Source: Campanula takesimana (Eukaryota > Streptophyta > Magnoliopsida > Asterales > Campanulaceae). Taken from it: DNA of 64,000 bases. Position 1 is the first letter of the stretch. Each line of letters starts with the position of its first letter. Below the pieces are notes generated by a model that had not been told where the DNA came from, searched no databases, and was given only the letters and a program-made list of their open reading frames with translations. This document shows, piece after piece, positions 54,772 to 64,000 of the stretch. The translations under genes were made by a program, and so were the position numbers. Location of the stretch: the NCBI GenBank assembly GCA_026119855.1, contig JAOWBW010000016.1:1488001-1552000 (forward strand), in the 5' to 3' direction.

Positions 54772-57700
54772 TTACTTAGGCAAGTTAATCATTCCTAACA
54801 TTTCTCTTAAAAGTTCACACTTTTTTTCATCCATAGCTTTAGTTAGTATGTCAGAGACATTGTCCTCAGTGCCAACTTTGGCTAAATTTATATTCCCCTT
54901 TTCAACATGATCTCTAGTGAAGTGGTGTCTAACTTCAATATGTTTGGTTTTAGAGTGTTGAACAGGATTCTCAGTCATAGCTATTATACTTAAATTGTCA
55001 CAAAATATAGGAATATTAGTGACATTCATACCAAAGTCTTGTAGTTGACTTTTAAATTACAATATTTGGGAACAGCAGAGACCAGCTGCAACATATTCAG
55101 TCTCAGCTGTTGAGGTTGCTATAGAGGTTTGCTTTTTTGCTAGACCAGGACACAATTCTTGATCTAATGAATTGACATCCACCACTTGTTGACTTTCTAT
55201 CTAGATTGCATCCAGCATAATCTGAGTCAGTAAAGCCAATTAATGAGAATGGTGATTCATTTGGATACCACAAGCCATAATCAGGAGTTCCCTTTAGATA
55301 TCTCAAAATCCTCTTAACAGCAGCAAGATGAGATTCTTTGGGATTGGCTTGAAATCTTGCAAAGAGACATACACTGAACATAATGTCAGGTCTTAAGGCA
55401 GTAACATATAGGAGAGATCCTATATAGTTTTTGTATAGTGTTTGGTCAACACTTTGACCATCAGTGCCAGCATAAAGTTTTGTGGTGGTAGACAGGGGTG
55501 TCTTAGCTGTTGAGGAATTCTGCATATCAAACTTCTTTATTATGTCTTTTATGTACTTGGCTTGATTAATGAGATCCCATCCTTCATTTGTTTGACTTGA
55601 AGACCTAGGAAGTAAGTGAGTTCTCCAATCATAGATCTCCAAATTCTTTGCAAAGGTCTTCATTTGATGATCCAAAGATAATGTCATCAACATAGACCTG
55701 AATGAGTAGGGTGTCATCTCCATACTTTTTAATGAACATAGTGTTGTCAATATGACCTTTGGTGAATCCTTTATTGAGAAGTAAATTAGACAAAGTGTCA
55801 TACCAAGTTCTAGGTGCTTGTTTTAGACCATACAAAGCTTTGTCCAACTTGTATACATGGTCTGGGAATTTGGGATGTTCAAATCCAGGAAGTTGAGCAA
55901 CAAACACTTGTTCATTCAGTACTACATTCAGGAATGCACTCTTGACATCCATTTGGAATACTTTCATCTTTTTAAAAGATGCAAAGGCCAGAAATAATCT
56001 TATGGCTTCAAGTCTTGCTACATGAGCAAAAGTTTCATCATAATCTATTCCTTCTTCTTGTCTGTATCCCTGAGCTACAAGCCTTGCTTTGTTTCTCACT
56101 ACAGTACCATCTTCACTCATTTTATTTCTAAATACCCATCTGGTGCCTATGACAGTTTGATTTCTTGGTTTGGGAACAAGTTTCCATACTTTATTCCTTT
56201 CAAACTGTTCAAGTTCTTCTTCTATAGCCTCTATCCAGTCTGCATCTTGAAGGGCTTCATGGATTTTCTTGGGTTCTATTTGAGAAATGAAGGCACTCAT
56301 GAAAATATCATAATGAGGAATGCCATCAGGAATGGTTTCTTTTTGGATAGGGATGGAAATGATAAGTTTATTATCATTTACAATGGGGATTGGAGAAATG
56401 ATTTGAGAAGGGATTATTTGACAGCTAACAGTTTTATCTTGGCTGTTGGGAAGAGGAAAGCTGTTGGGAGTAGGTAAGCTGTTGGGAGTATCTTTGGGCA
56501 GAACATAAGGAAGAATGATGTTGCTCTCATTTGGGGATGAGAGATTATTGGTTGTGGGTGAAGGTTCTGTAAGGTTGTCAGAGTTTCCAATGCTTTCATC
56601 AAAGTCACACAAGTCAGTGTTGCTTTGATCATTGTTTTCATCAAAGTCAACATGAATTGAGTCTTCTACAACCAGTCTTCTTTTGTTGTAAACTTTGTAG
56701 GCTTTACTAGTGTTAGAGTAACCAAGAAAGATTCCTTCATCACTCTTGGAATCAAACTTATCTAGGTTATTCTTCCCATTGTTGTGAATGTAGCATTTGC
56801 TCCCAAATCCATGAAAGTAGGATATGGTTGGAACCTTTCCATTCCATAACTCATATAGGGTCTTCATATGATACTTGTTGATGAGAGTTTTGTTCTGTAC
56901 ATACACAATAGTAGTCACAGATTCACCCCAAAAGTACTTAGGGATATTATGTTCTGACAGCATTGCTCTTGCTACTTCACATATGGTTCTGTTCTTTCTT
57001 TCAGCAACTCCATTCTGTTGAGGAGTTCTTGGGGCTGAAAAGTTGTGATCAAACCCTTTTTTATTACAATAGGTGTCAACTTCAGTGTTCTCAAATTCAG
57101 TTCCATAATCAGATCTTATCTTTTTGATTGACAAGCCTTTAAAGTTCTGAACTTTGTTGAACAGCTGAGTGAGATTATGAAGAGTATCACTTTTAGATTC
57201 AAGAAGGATAATCTAAGAGAATCTTGTGTAGTCATCAACAACTACAAGGGAGTATCTCTTTCCACCTAAAGATTTGGTTCTAATGGGACCAAATAAGTCC
57301 ATATAAAGGAGATCAAGAGACTTGGTTGTGTCCAGTCTGGTTTTTGCAGAGAATGATGTCTTCTTTTGTTTTCCACACTGACAGGCTCTGCCTAACTTAT
57401 CCTTCTTGAAAGGTATTTTGGGAAAACCTTTGACAAGATTAGAGATGGATAACTTAGAAATGGTTTTGAGGTTCAGGTGGGCAAGTCTTTTATGCCACAG
57501 CGAAGACATATTAGATTGGTTGTAGGACAAGAGACAATAAGCAGAGGAGGATTGGACAACTTCAAGGTGGAGGCAGTAGAGGTTCTTCTTTCTAACTCCT
57601 ATTAGAATAACCTTGTTGTTCTTGTCTTTGACTAGGTATTGGTCCTTGGTGCAGATAACATGATAACCTTTATCACAAATTTGACTAATGCTTATCAAAT

Positions 57701-57910
57701 TGTGCTTAAGGCCTTCAACATAAGATACATCTGTAAAGAGGATCTCCTTGGTCGCTAGGTTTCCTGATCCTTTGACTCTTGCTTGAGAATTTTCACCAAA
57801 AGTAACATTAGGACCATTCTTTGGTGTTAGCTGTTGAAGCCATTCCTTGTTGTAAGTCATGTGTCTGCTACATCCACTATCTAAGTACCAGATTCCTTTA
57901 TTGGATTCCT
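54772..57910 (-). pseudogene. pol: Copia B protease, integrase, RT and RNase H
   Basis: Read from right. Protease WYLDSGCSRHMT (about 57905-57870), pre-integrase SLWHKRLAHLNLK, zinc-binding residues, DLFGPIRTKS, RSDYGTEFEN and TPQQNGVAERKNRT (integrase D, D, E). Then RT with GTRWVFRNKM, KARLVAQGYRQEEGIDY, MDVKSAFLN, ALYGLKQAPRTWY and YVDDIIFGS. After a frameshift near 55640, RNase H with FTDSDYAGCNLDRKSTSGG, a second break near 55110, and EYVAAG..HIEVRHHFTRD..DILTKAM to the stop at 54772. In-frame stop at about 57212 (expected Trp) and about 55057. The SAPRTPQQNG and ALYGLKQAPR forms fit Sirevirus-like copia elements. Confidence 0.9.
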
Positions 57911-58233
57911 ACAAAACAAAATTAAAAATTATGGTACCCTTTATTCTTTTTGGGTCCAAAGGATTAGACTTTCTTTGGTACCCTAGACTTGCCACCTGAT
58001 CTTCTTTTGAAGAACTGGTTAAGGGTGTTATAGTAGGACATGATTTGCATCATGTAGGGTATCAATGTGAAGGGTTGAGGGGAGTTGTATAGGTGTCCAG
58101 TATTGTATGGGCTTTGATTTCTGTAGTTTGGTTGATGAAAGTGAGGTTGCAGTCTGGGGTTTTGTGAGTGATATGATGATCTAGGAGAGGAATTTTGGGA
58201 CTGATAAACATGGCTTTTCCCATTGGAATATTT

Positions 58234-60288
58234 TCAGTTTTGTCTAGGTTGCCTAGAGTGCCTCTGCTGTCTGGCCTGTCTTGGCAGTCCAGTTTGCCTA
58301 GGCTGTTCAGCTTGTCTTGGCTGTTCAGCTTGTCTTGGCTTTCTGGCTTGTCTAGGCTTTCTAGGCTTCTGTTCTTGCTTCCTTTTCTGAGATTTAATAT
58401 CATCAGTAATAGTGGGAGTTTGGGTCTTAGGAATTATTGGAGATTCCACTTTTAGTTCACCATTTTTAATATCTTCACTCTCCTCTCTATACACATCTTC
58501 CTTTGTTAGAATGGGGTAATATGGTTTCTTGATAGAGAATGTGTTGAGACATTGTAAAATCATAGTTTCAACAGCTCTACTGCCAGTAGGAGGAGTGTAG
58601 GTTTTCAGTGTGGGATTTTTAGCTCCAATTCCAGACCTATCCCCAGGATGTCTTTGATTAAAGTGATACAAGGATAGAGCATTGCTTGATTTGTTCCAGG
58701 AATCAATTTTGCTTTTTAAAGCATTATTTTTTTCCTTCTAGGTACTCATTTCTTGTTCATTATCCTGTTGGGATTTTGAACAGTCAGTCTTAGCTGTTGA
58801 GCTAAATATGTCATTTTCAAGTTTTTGACATTTGTCCTCTAGATCATTTTTGGTGGTTTCAAGGTTAGTGTTTAGGGATTTGAGATTCTCAATGGTTTTT
58901 GATTGCTCAAGGTTTTAAGTGATGAAGGCAGCAAAGCTAGAGTCTTGTTTCTTCTTTTGAATTAAGAGGGTGCAAACTAAATTTTTAAAACCATCAATGT
59001 TAAGAAAGTTAAAGTTATGTACCTCTTTAAGTTCCTCAGCAGCAGCTAAGGCTTCTAGGTCCTCTTCATTGTCTGAGTCTTCACATTCCTGTGCAACCAA
59101 ACATAGTAAAGGTTCCTCTTCCTCACTATCTTAATCTGATGAGTCAAATTCTTCATCACTAAACCTAGATGAATCAGCAATCATGACTTGTTCTTTATTT
59201 TTGTCATTCTTAGCCTTGACACAATTGTATCAATTGCACATAGAGCTATGAATAACTTCTTTAGAGTAAGTCATTCTTTTTGAATTTTCTCTTGGTTTCT
59301 TAGGTTCTTTACAATCTGCAGCATAGTGATCTGGTTTACCACAGTTGTAACACTCAATGTTCTTTTTAACAACTTCTTGAGTTGGGTTGGATGGTGAAGG
59401 GCTGTATCTTCTATCAAAAGCTTTCTTTTAATGTTTCATGGCATTTCTGACAGCCATGGAGATAAGGCTTGGGATGTCTTCTTGAGAGATAGGTTTAGAT
59501 TCTTGTTTAGGGGTTATGTTCAGTTTTTGTAAGGCATTGATAACAAGGGTGTCAATGTCCTGTTGGGAGAACTGTTTCTGGGTTTGCTCTTGAGCTACAA
59601 GGGCAAGGGTTTGAGATATGGTGGATGCTGGTTGCATTTTGATCATTCCTTTTAGTTCATAGGCTTCAAGTTTACCAAAGTATTGTTCAATGGTCATACT
59701 ACTCCATTCAGCTCCTTCTCTAATGGGAAGGGCTACTTTCTCATACTCTTGAGGGAGATTTGAGTAGATTTTTAAGCATAAGTCAGATTGTTCAAAAGTT
59801 TTGCCATGGTATGAAATGGCTCTCACAAGATCTTCAAATCTTGGTCTTGCAACACTCACTTTCTCTCCGGGATAGAATTTGAAGTTGTCTAACTGTCTTA
59901 ATAAGTTATATAGATTCTGAGTTCTAACACTGGTGTGTTTAGTGAACTTGGTGTTAATTAGTTCCCATGCTACTTTAGCAATTGGTACTTTAGCTATTTC
60001 TTGAGCTAGGGAGTCATTCACACTTTTTTACAGAATATTTTTTACTTTTAAGTTAGCAGTCATAAGTTGTCTTTGAGCATCAGTCCAGTTTTCAGGAGAT
60101 TTGAGTTTGCTACCTCCTCCATTGACTTCAGCTTGAGTGGGAGGTTCAACTTCATTCTCTAAGACATACCAGTTCCATATGTTATTAGCATCTAGATAGG
60201 TTTTAATTTTTGAGGAATAAATCTCAAAAAATCCACAATCATCAATGTGTGGAATGTCCTTTTCATTGTTTCTTCTTGGTTGAGGCAT
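58234..60288 (-). pseudogene. gag: Copia B gag region
   Basis: ATG at 60286-60288 (MPQPRRNNEKDIPHID). UBN2-type gag with WELINTKFTKHTSVRTQNLY, LRQLDNFKFYPGEKV and YEVALPIREG-like segments, in-frame TAA near 60028 and stop near 59428. The zinc knuckle CYNCGKPDHYAADC is at about 59320-59360. An acidic stretch (SDEEFDSSD, EDSDNEEDLE) and a coiled-coil-like region lie at 58700-59060 with further stops. A basic Gln-Pro-Arg repeat (AEQPRQ tandem 18-bp units, 58300-58345) ends near 58234. Confidence 0.8.
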
Positions 60289-60341
60289 GGTGGGTTGAAT
60301 GGATCTTTTACAAGTTGTTAGACTCTGTATGGTGAATCCAA

Positions 60342-60353
60342 GCTCTGATGCCA
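60342..60353 (-). promoter_or_regulatory. Primer-binding site of copia B, tRNA-iMet type
   Basis: The minus strand TGGCATCAGAGC differs by one base from the canonical site and lies two bases from the LTR. Confidence 0.85.
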
Positions 60354-60355
60354 AT

Positions 60356-61410
60356 TGAAAGGCCCTGTTAAAATAAATGAACAGATTGATTAAAACTTGG
60401 ACAGCTAACTATTTGAGGTTACTTGTTGAGAGATAATAAATAAAATAAATGTGCAGCGGAATATAAATGAATAAATAAATGAAAAGACAAGGTGTATGTG
60501 TGTGTTAGTGTAGAGACAAGAGTGTACACAGTATTTTAAAGTGGTTCAGAGGCAAAACCCTTCTCTTACATCCACCCCTACTGTTGGAACAGTTAGATCA
60601 ATCCACTATAATATTCTCTTCAATAAGAGTTACAAGAATTGATAAGGCAAGTTCTTTTGAACCCCCTCTACTTAATTGACACTTCAATTAAGGTTGCTTC
60701 TTTCAAAGCGAGCAAAAGAAAAAGGGAAAATAATCACAAGTGTGTTTACAAAATAGCTCGGCTTTAAGCTGGATGGATGTGGGTTGTAACTGGGTGCAAA
60801 ATGACACAATATTTGCAGGGGTCTATGCAAATATTTAGAACTGCAGAGTAAAAATGCAGTAAGGCTATTAAGGATTTTCAAATGGTGTAAGGTTGTAAAA
60901 AGGGTGTAGAGGGTCTGGAAAGGGTCACTTGACAATATGCCAGTATACTCCTTTATATAAGGGAGGGGATAGAGCCGTTGGGGGACAAGGGTACAATAGT
61001 AGCCGTTTGGGGAACAAAGGTACAGAGAAGTAATGGTTCCCTTTGACTTTGACTGAATGTTTGTTGTTCCTCTGTATACAGGTTGTCAAGGGAATGGAAG
61101 GTGTATTCACACTTGAACAAGCTTCAATATGAGTTATTCCGATGATTGGTAATATTGGAATAATTATTCTTCAAAGATTTGATGACGTGGAGTCAGCTGT
61201 TGATGACGTGGAGTCAGCTGTTGATGAATGCCAGTCTTAGTTGTTTAAACAGGGGAGCTTAGCTGTTGGGCTTGTAGGTCCTTAGTTATTGAAGCTTGTT
61301 TGTATTTATCATCTTGATAATTCATTTAAGGTAGAGGAAATCTGTAATGTAGTTATTCAGTTTGTTGGATGCATAGATGATATGTAGATCTTGTAATGAC
61401 TTGACTGTTA
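60356..61410 (-). repeat. 5' LTR of copia B, truncated at its outer end
   Basis: Matches 33937-34990 and stops at CTTGACTGTT (61410). The last 160 bp present in the 3' LTR are missing. The U3 start is therefore lost; beyond it is unrelated sequence (61411-61486). Confidence 0.85.
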
Positions 61411-61486
61411 GATTTCTTGTCGCTCACCTTTAGCAGTAGATTTTTTCTCTCACACTCTCTGTCCCCTGCTTCAAGCATCTTATTAG

Positions 61487-62171
61487 ACCATCTACAATGG
61501 AAGAAAAAAATGTGTGTGAATGGTTTTTCACATGAAAATTTTGTGTGAATTGGTGCAATGGTGTGTGAATGGGAAGAGTGAATTTTTTTGTGAAAAAAAT
61601 TCACACGGTGTGAATGGGAAAAGATGGGTCCGTTTTTGCCACGTGGCGCCTCTCTATTGGGCCAGAGAGGCGCGTGTACTTCACGCGCAGACAAGGGCGC
61701 GTCTGCGCCGAAGTCAGCCTTTTTTTTTTTTTTGGTGTTGACACTTGTCAGCGCATGATTGGCTGGCTCTATTTTTTTACTTTTATCCCAATTTTTTGAG
61801 CTCAATTATTTCACAGAAAATGATTTTTTTTTTTTTTTTTTTTACACCAAAATTCCTAAAAAAAAATTCTCTTTAAATTGACGTAAGTTTCATTGTATTC
61901 CGACGAAAAAAAAAAACCCATTTTTTTTTAAATGGATCTCAATAATAACTATTTCAACACTAATCATAAAAATAAAAAATAAAAACTAAATTTTAAGTAG
62001 TGGGTATAGGATGATGAGTGAGAAAAGTGTTGAATGAGGGATTAAACAAACCATTGTAGGGTGTTTTGTTGAATGAGTGTTGAATGGATGAGTTGGAAGA
62101 GAGAGAAGCTGATGTGGAGTAATAAAGTGGGTGTTGAATAGCTTTTTTTGTTGAAACCATTGTGCATGGTC
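61487..62171. mobile_element. PIF/Harbinger-like MITE (Tourist type)
   Basis: Ends GACCATCTACAATGG and its inverted partner CCATTGTGCATGGTC, flanked by TTA on both sides. 685 bp, no ORF of note. Contains a GC-rich hairpin block near 61640-61715 (GCCTCTC/GAGAGGC) and long A/T runs. Confidence 0.8.
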
Positions 62172-62444
62172 TTATTGGATTCACTGGGATAGGGTCTCTT
62201 AGATGGATAATGGATTGTTGGATCCAGCTGTCCATGTTTTATTGCAGAAAACTGACTGACAGTATCAAAAACCCACCAAATCCTTGCTTATGCCAGCGGA
62301 ATTGAATCTCTCTTTTGACAGCTGTTCATGTTTTATTGTGAAACTTTTACACTTTTTTTTAAACCTTTTTTCACAAGTATTTGATGGTTGCAGGGGCGGG
62401 CCCAGGATTTGTCTCTAGTGGGTGCTAAAAAAAATCATCTCGCC

Positions 62445-63058
62445 TAGACGTGTCCATTGCCGGTTAACCGGCAGTTAGCCGGTTATAACCGGCGGTTGAG
62501 AAGACGCCGGAGGTCTAACCGTAACCGCCCAGGCTAACCGGCCCTAACGGTTAAGGTTAGGCGGTTAACCGGTTAACCGGTTAAACCGGTTAAGCCGGTT
62601 AAACCGTCTGCCTTTTTCATTATTATTTTTTTTTTTTTTAACTGAAAAATGTCAAAAAAGTGACTGAAATCTGAAAATTTAACTGGAAAAAGTCAAAAAA
62701 CTGACTGGAAACTGGAAATTTAACAGAAAAATGTCAAAAAACTGACTGGAAAGTGGAATTAACTGACTGAAAACTAACAAACTAACTGGAATTGTTTAAA
62801 AACTAACTGGAAATTCGAAATTTAGGTGTGTCAGCCGGTTCAACCGCCGGTTATAACCGCCGGTTTGACCGGTTACTCAACCGACGGTTATAACCGCCGG
62901 TTGGCCGGTTCCCCTAAACCTTAACCTTAACCGGACCGGCCATATACGGTTCACGTCCGAAACGGTTGGCCGGTTAGCCGGTTGGCCGGTTTTGACCGGT
63001 TTTGACCGGTTAGAAAACCGCCGGTTAGCCGGTTCCGGTTGATTTTTGGACACGTCTA
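62445..63058. mobile_element. hAT MITE packed with AACCGGTT motifs
   Basis: Ends TAGACGTGTCCA and TGGACACGTCTA with an exact 8-bp duplication ATCTCGCC (62437-62444 and 63059-63066). Both flanks consist of many CCGGTT/AACCGG and GGTTATAACCG motifs around an AT-rich centre with a repeated AACTGACTGGAAA-type unit. Confidence 0.92.
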
Positions 63059-63253
63059 ATCTCGCCTAATAATAGCATTCAACTCTATTGTTACATTGTG
63101 CGACGAATTTTATTCTATGTATTAGGGAAAACCACAAAATAAAATTTAAAACTAAAAAAACTAAAAAATAAATTACATTTCATTGAAACTTTCTTAATAC
63201 AACATTAATTTCAAACTCTTGGATTCCTTTTATAGTGAAGATGAAAAACAGTA

Positions 63254-63527
63254 CTCCCTTCGGTCCAAAATAACTGTCGTTTTTTTACTTTTCACAAAGA
63301 TTAAGAAATGCAATTATTAAGGCATATTAATGGTGAAAGTTCCATGGTTACCCTTATTTATTGTTCAACTTTCTTACATTATTACACTCACTAAGTCAAT
63401 TAATAAAGTAAAACAACTTCCAATGCAAGGGTAAATAAGGAATTTTAATTGTTTTGACTCAAAAGTGACAATTATTTTGGACCAAAAAAATTGCTTAAAA
63501 GCGACAGATATTTTGGACCGGAGGGAG
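63254..63527. mobile_element. Stowaway MITE
   Basis: 274 bp, ends CTCCCTTCGGTCCAAAATAA and its inverted partner (TATTTTGGACCGGAGGGAG), TA on both sides: Tc1/mariner type. Confidence 0.92.
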
Positions 63528-63610
63528 TAGTATATTTCTTCAAGTAAAAAGATGGGAAAAAAAAAATGGGGAAAGAGCACAAAAAAAAGGTGGGTAGGTG
63601 CACATTACAA

Positions 63611-63664
63611 GGTTTGAACCGGAGACCTGTAAAAGCATTATGAGCTCCTATTCCACCTTAGCTA
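63611..63664 (-). other. tRNA-like block with A- and B-box matches
   Basis: On the minus strand TAGCTAAGGTGG resembles a pol III A box and GGTTCAAACC, 33 bp further on, a B box. Not a foldable tRNA gene as far as I can see. Probably a tRNA-derived piece of the surrounding MITE. Confidence 0.3.
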
Positions 63665-63792
63665 GCGGCTTCATAGTTTTTCTAAGCACAAATTAATTTA
63701 TATATCACGTTATTACTACTCAGTAATTTTTTTAAAAAATAAATCCAGTGGGTGCCGTGGCCCCCACTGGTACCTTTGTGGGTCCGCCCCTG

Positions 63793-64000
63793 GATGGATG
63801 GTTGAGTTCTTGATGTTATCTGACATTGATCTCATGTAGTTACATTTTTGGCACGTGCATGGTAGTTGATTTTTGATTTATCTCATTGTGTGCCAACCAT
63901 CTTGCCATATCTTGTGTCATGTAGTGCGTCAATCTTGAGCAAACCGCTTTCTTACTGACCTAAACATTTTGGTTTTCGCATCACAAAAGCGAAAATCCTA
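63793..64000. other. Flank, nothing identified
   Basis: Starts with the GATGGATG flank of the MITE. AT-rich, no ORF. Confidence 0.4.

Larger units (their letters stand above)
33937..61410 (-). mobile_element. Ty1/copia element B with env-like region and antisense ORF, split by a Tat-like element
   Basis: Minus-oriented. The 3' LTR is 33937-35151 and the 5' LTR 60356-61410 (truncated). Primer-binding site TGGCATCAGAGC (60342-60353). Order from the right: gag (60288-58234), pol (57910-54772), a 1.9-kb zone holding a plus-strand ORF, then a sense env-like region, purine tract, LTR. A large extra ORF 3' of pol resembles Sirevirus organisation, but lineage is inferred. The Tat-like element inserted in the env-like region with duplication GATGG. 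Without that insertion, copia B is about 12.4 kb. The motif TTAGCTGTTG recurs throughout it. Confidence 0.85.
62391..63792. mobile_element. hAT-like MITE carrying two other MITEs
   Basis: Ends CAGGGGCGGGCCCA and TGGGTCCGCCCCTG. Flanks GATGGTTG and GATGGATG match at 7 of 8 positions, fitting an hAT target duplication. The common plant CAGGGGCGGA type. Holds an hAT MITE (62445-63058), a Stowaway (63254-63527) and a tRNA-like block (63611-63664). Confidence 0.7.

Noticed and set aside
56022..56477. Plus-strand ORF of 151 codons
   Set aside because: Shadow of the copia B pol gene on the opposite strand, where RT motifs are clear.
63611..63664. Functional tRNA gene
   Set aside because: Box-like motifs only; the spacing is short and I could not fold a full cloverleaf.
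1..64000. Endogenous pararetrovirus or other integrated virus
   Set aside because: All RT-bearing units have LTRs, integrase and retrotransposon domain order; no movement or coat protein motif was seen.

Overview
The window is a retrotransposon-dominated stretch of a plant nuclear genome, almost certainly a eudicot. Evidence: long nested Ty1/copia and Ty3/gypsy elements with plant-type primer-binding sites (initiator tRNA-Met, Athila-type and Tat/Ogre-type), a Helitron with RPA and PIF1-like helicase sequence, Stowaway, hAT and PIF/Harbinger MITEs, and one plant host gene. That gene is the 5' end of an HCF145-like chloroplast SRPBCC protein (6715-7476), cut by a 100-N gap. The species cannot be named from the sequence alone. 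There is no prokaryotic content and no CRISPR array; no convincing tRNA or rRNA gene was seen.

Layout. 1-6355: four LTR copies, all minus-oriented. Three belong to one copia-like family (1367-2806, 2807-3724, 5312-6355) and one is gypsy-like (about 3833-4875). 6356-7476: promoter, exon 1, intron 1 and part of exon 2 of the HCF145-like gene, then the gap. 7577-12826: a heavily decayed minus-strand copia element. 12925-13147: a coding relic, followed by an hAT MITE (13277-13868). 14073-32985: a short non-autonomous LTR element (about 450-bp LTRs). It is split by copia element A (14917-29054, 491-bp LTRs, target duplication CCAAC). Copia A is itself split by an Athila-like gypsy element (17379-24735, 1497-bp LTRs, duplication CACCT). 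The right LTR of the outer element is separately split by a Helitron (29638-32891). 33937-61410: copia element B with an env-like region and an antisense accessory ORF. It is split by a Tat/Ogre-like gypsy element (36092-51131, duplication GATGG) carrying two antisense gene relics, one Plant-Mobile-Domain-like and one DUF7745-like. 61487-63792: nested MITEs.

Main observation. Several unrelated LTR elements here carry arrays of short GC-rich palindromes. They share a CGNNCG core, but the flanking arms are specific to each element. The palindromes come mostly in pairs whose cores are 20-23 bp apart, about two DNA helical turns. In three LTRs the array begins 90-95 bp upstream of the predicted TATA box. 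Further copies lie in leaders, 3' UTRs and between ORF modules. At the equivalent place in related LTRs the palindrome sequence is different while its flanks are conserved. Copia B lacks these palindromes but has a different motif, TTAGCTGTTG. It is dispersed through noncoding and coding parts and is spaced 21-23 bp in its LTR and exactly 21 bp in one coding stretch. I regard these phased motif arrays as the candidate undescribed system. What they do (regulator binding, RNA dimerisation or packaging, or silencing targets) is inference.

All element ORFs except short stretches carry stops or frameshifts. By eye the Athila-like and copia A LTR pairs are almost identical, so these are recent insertions.
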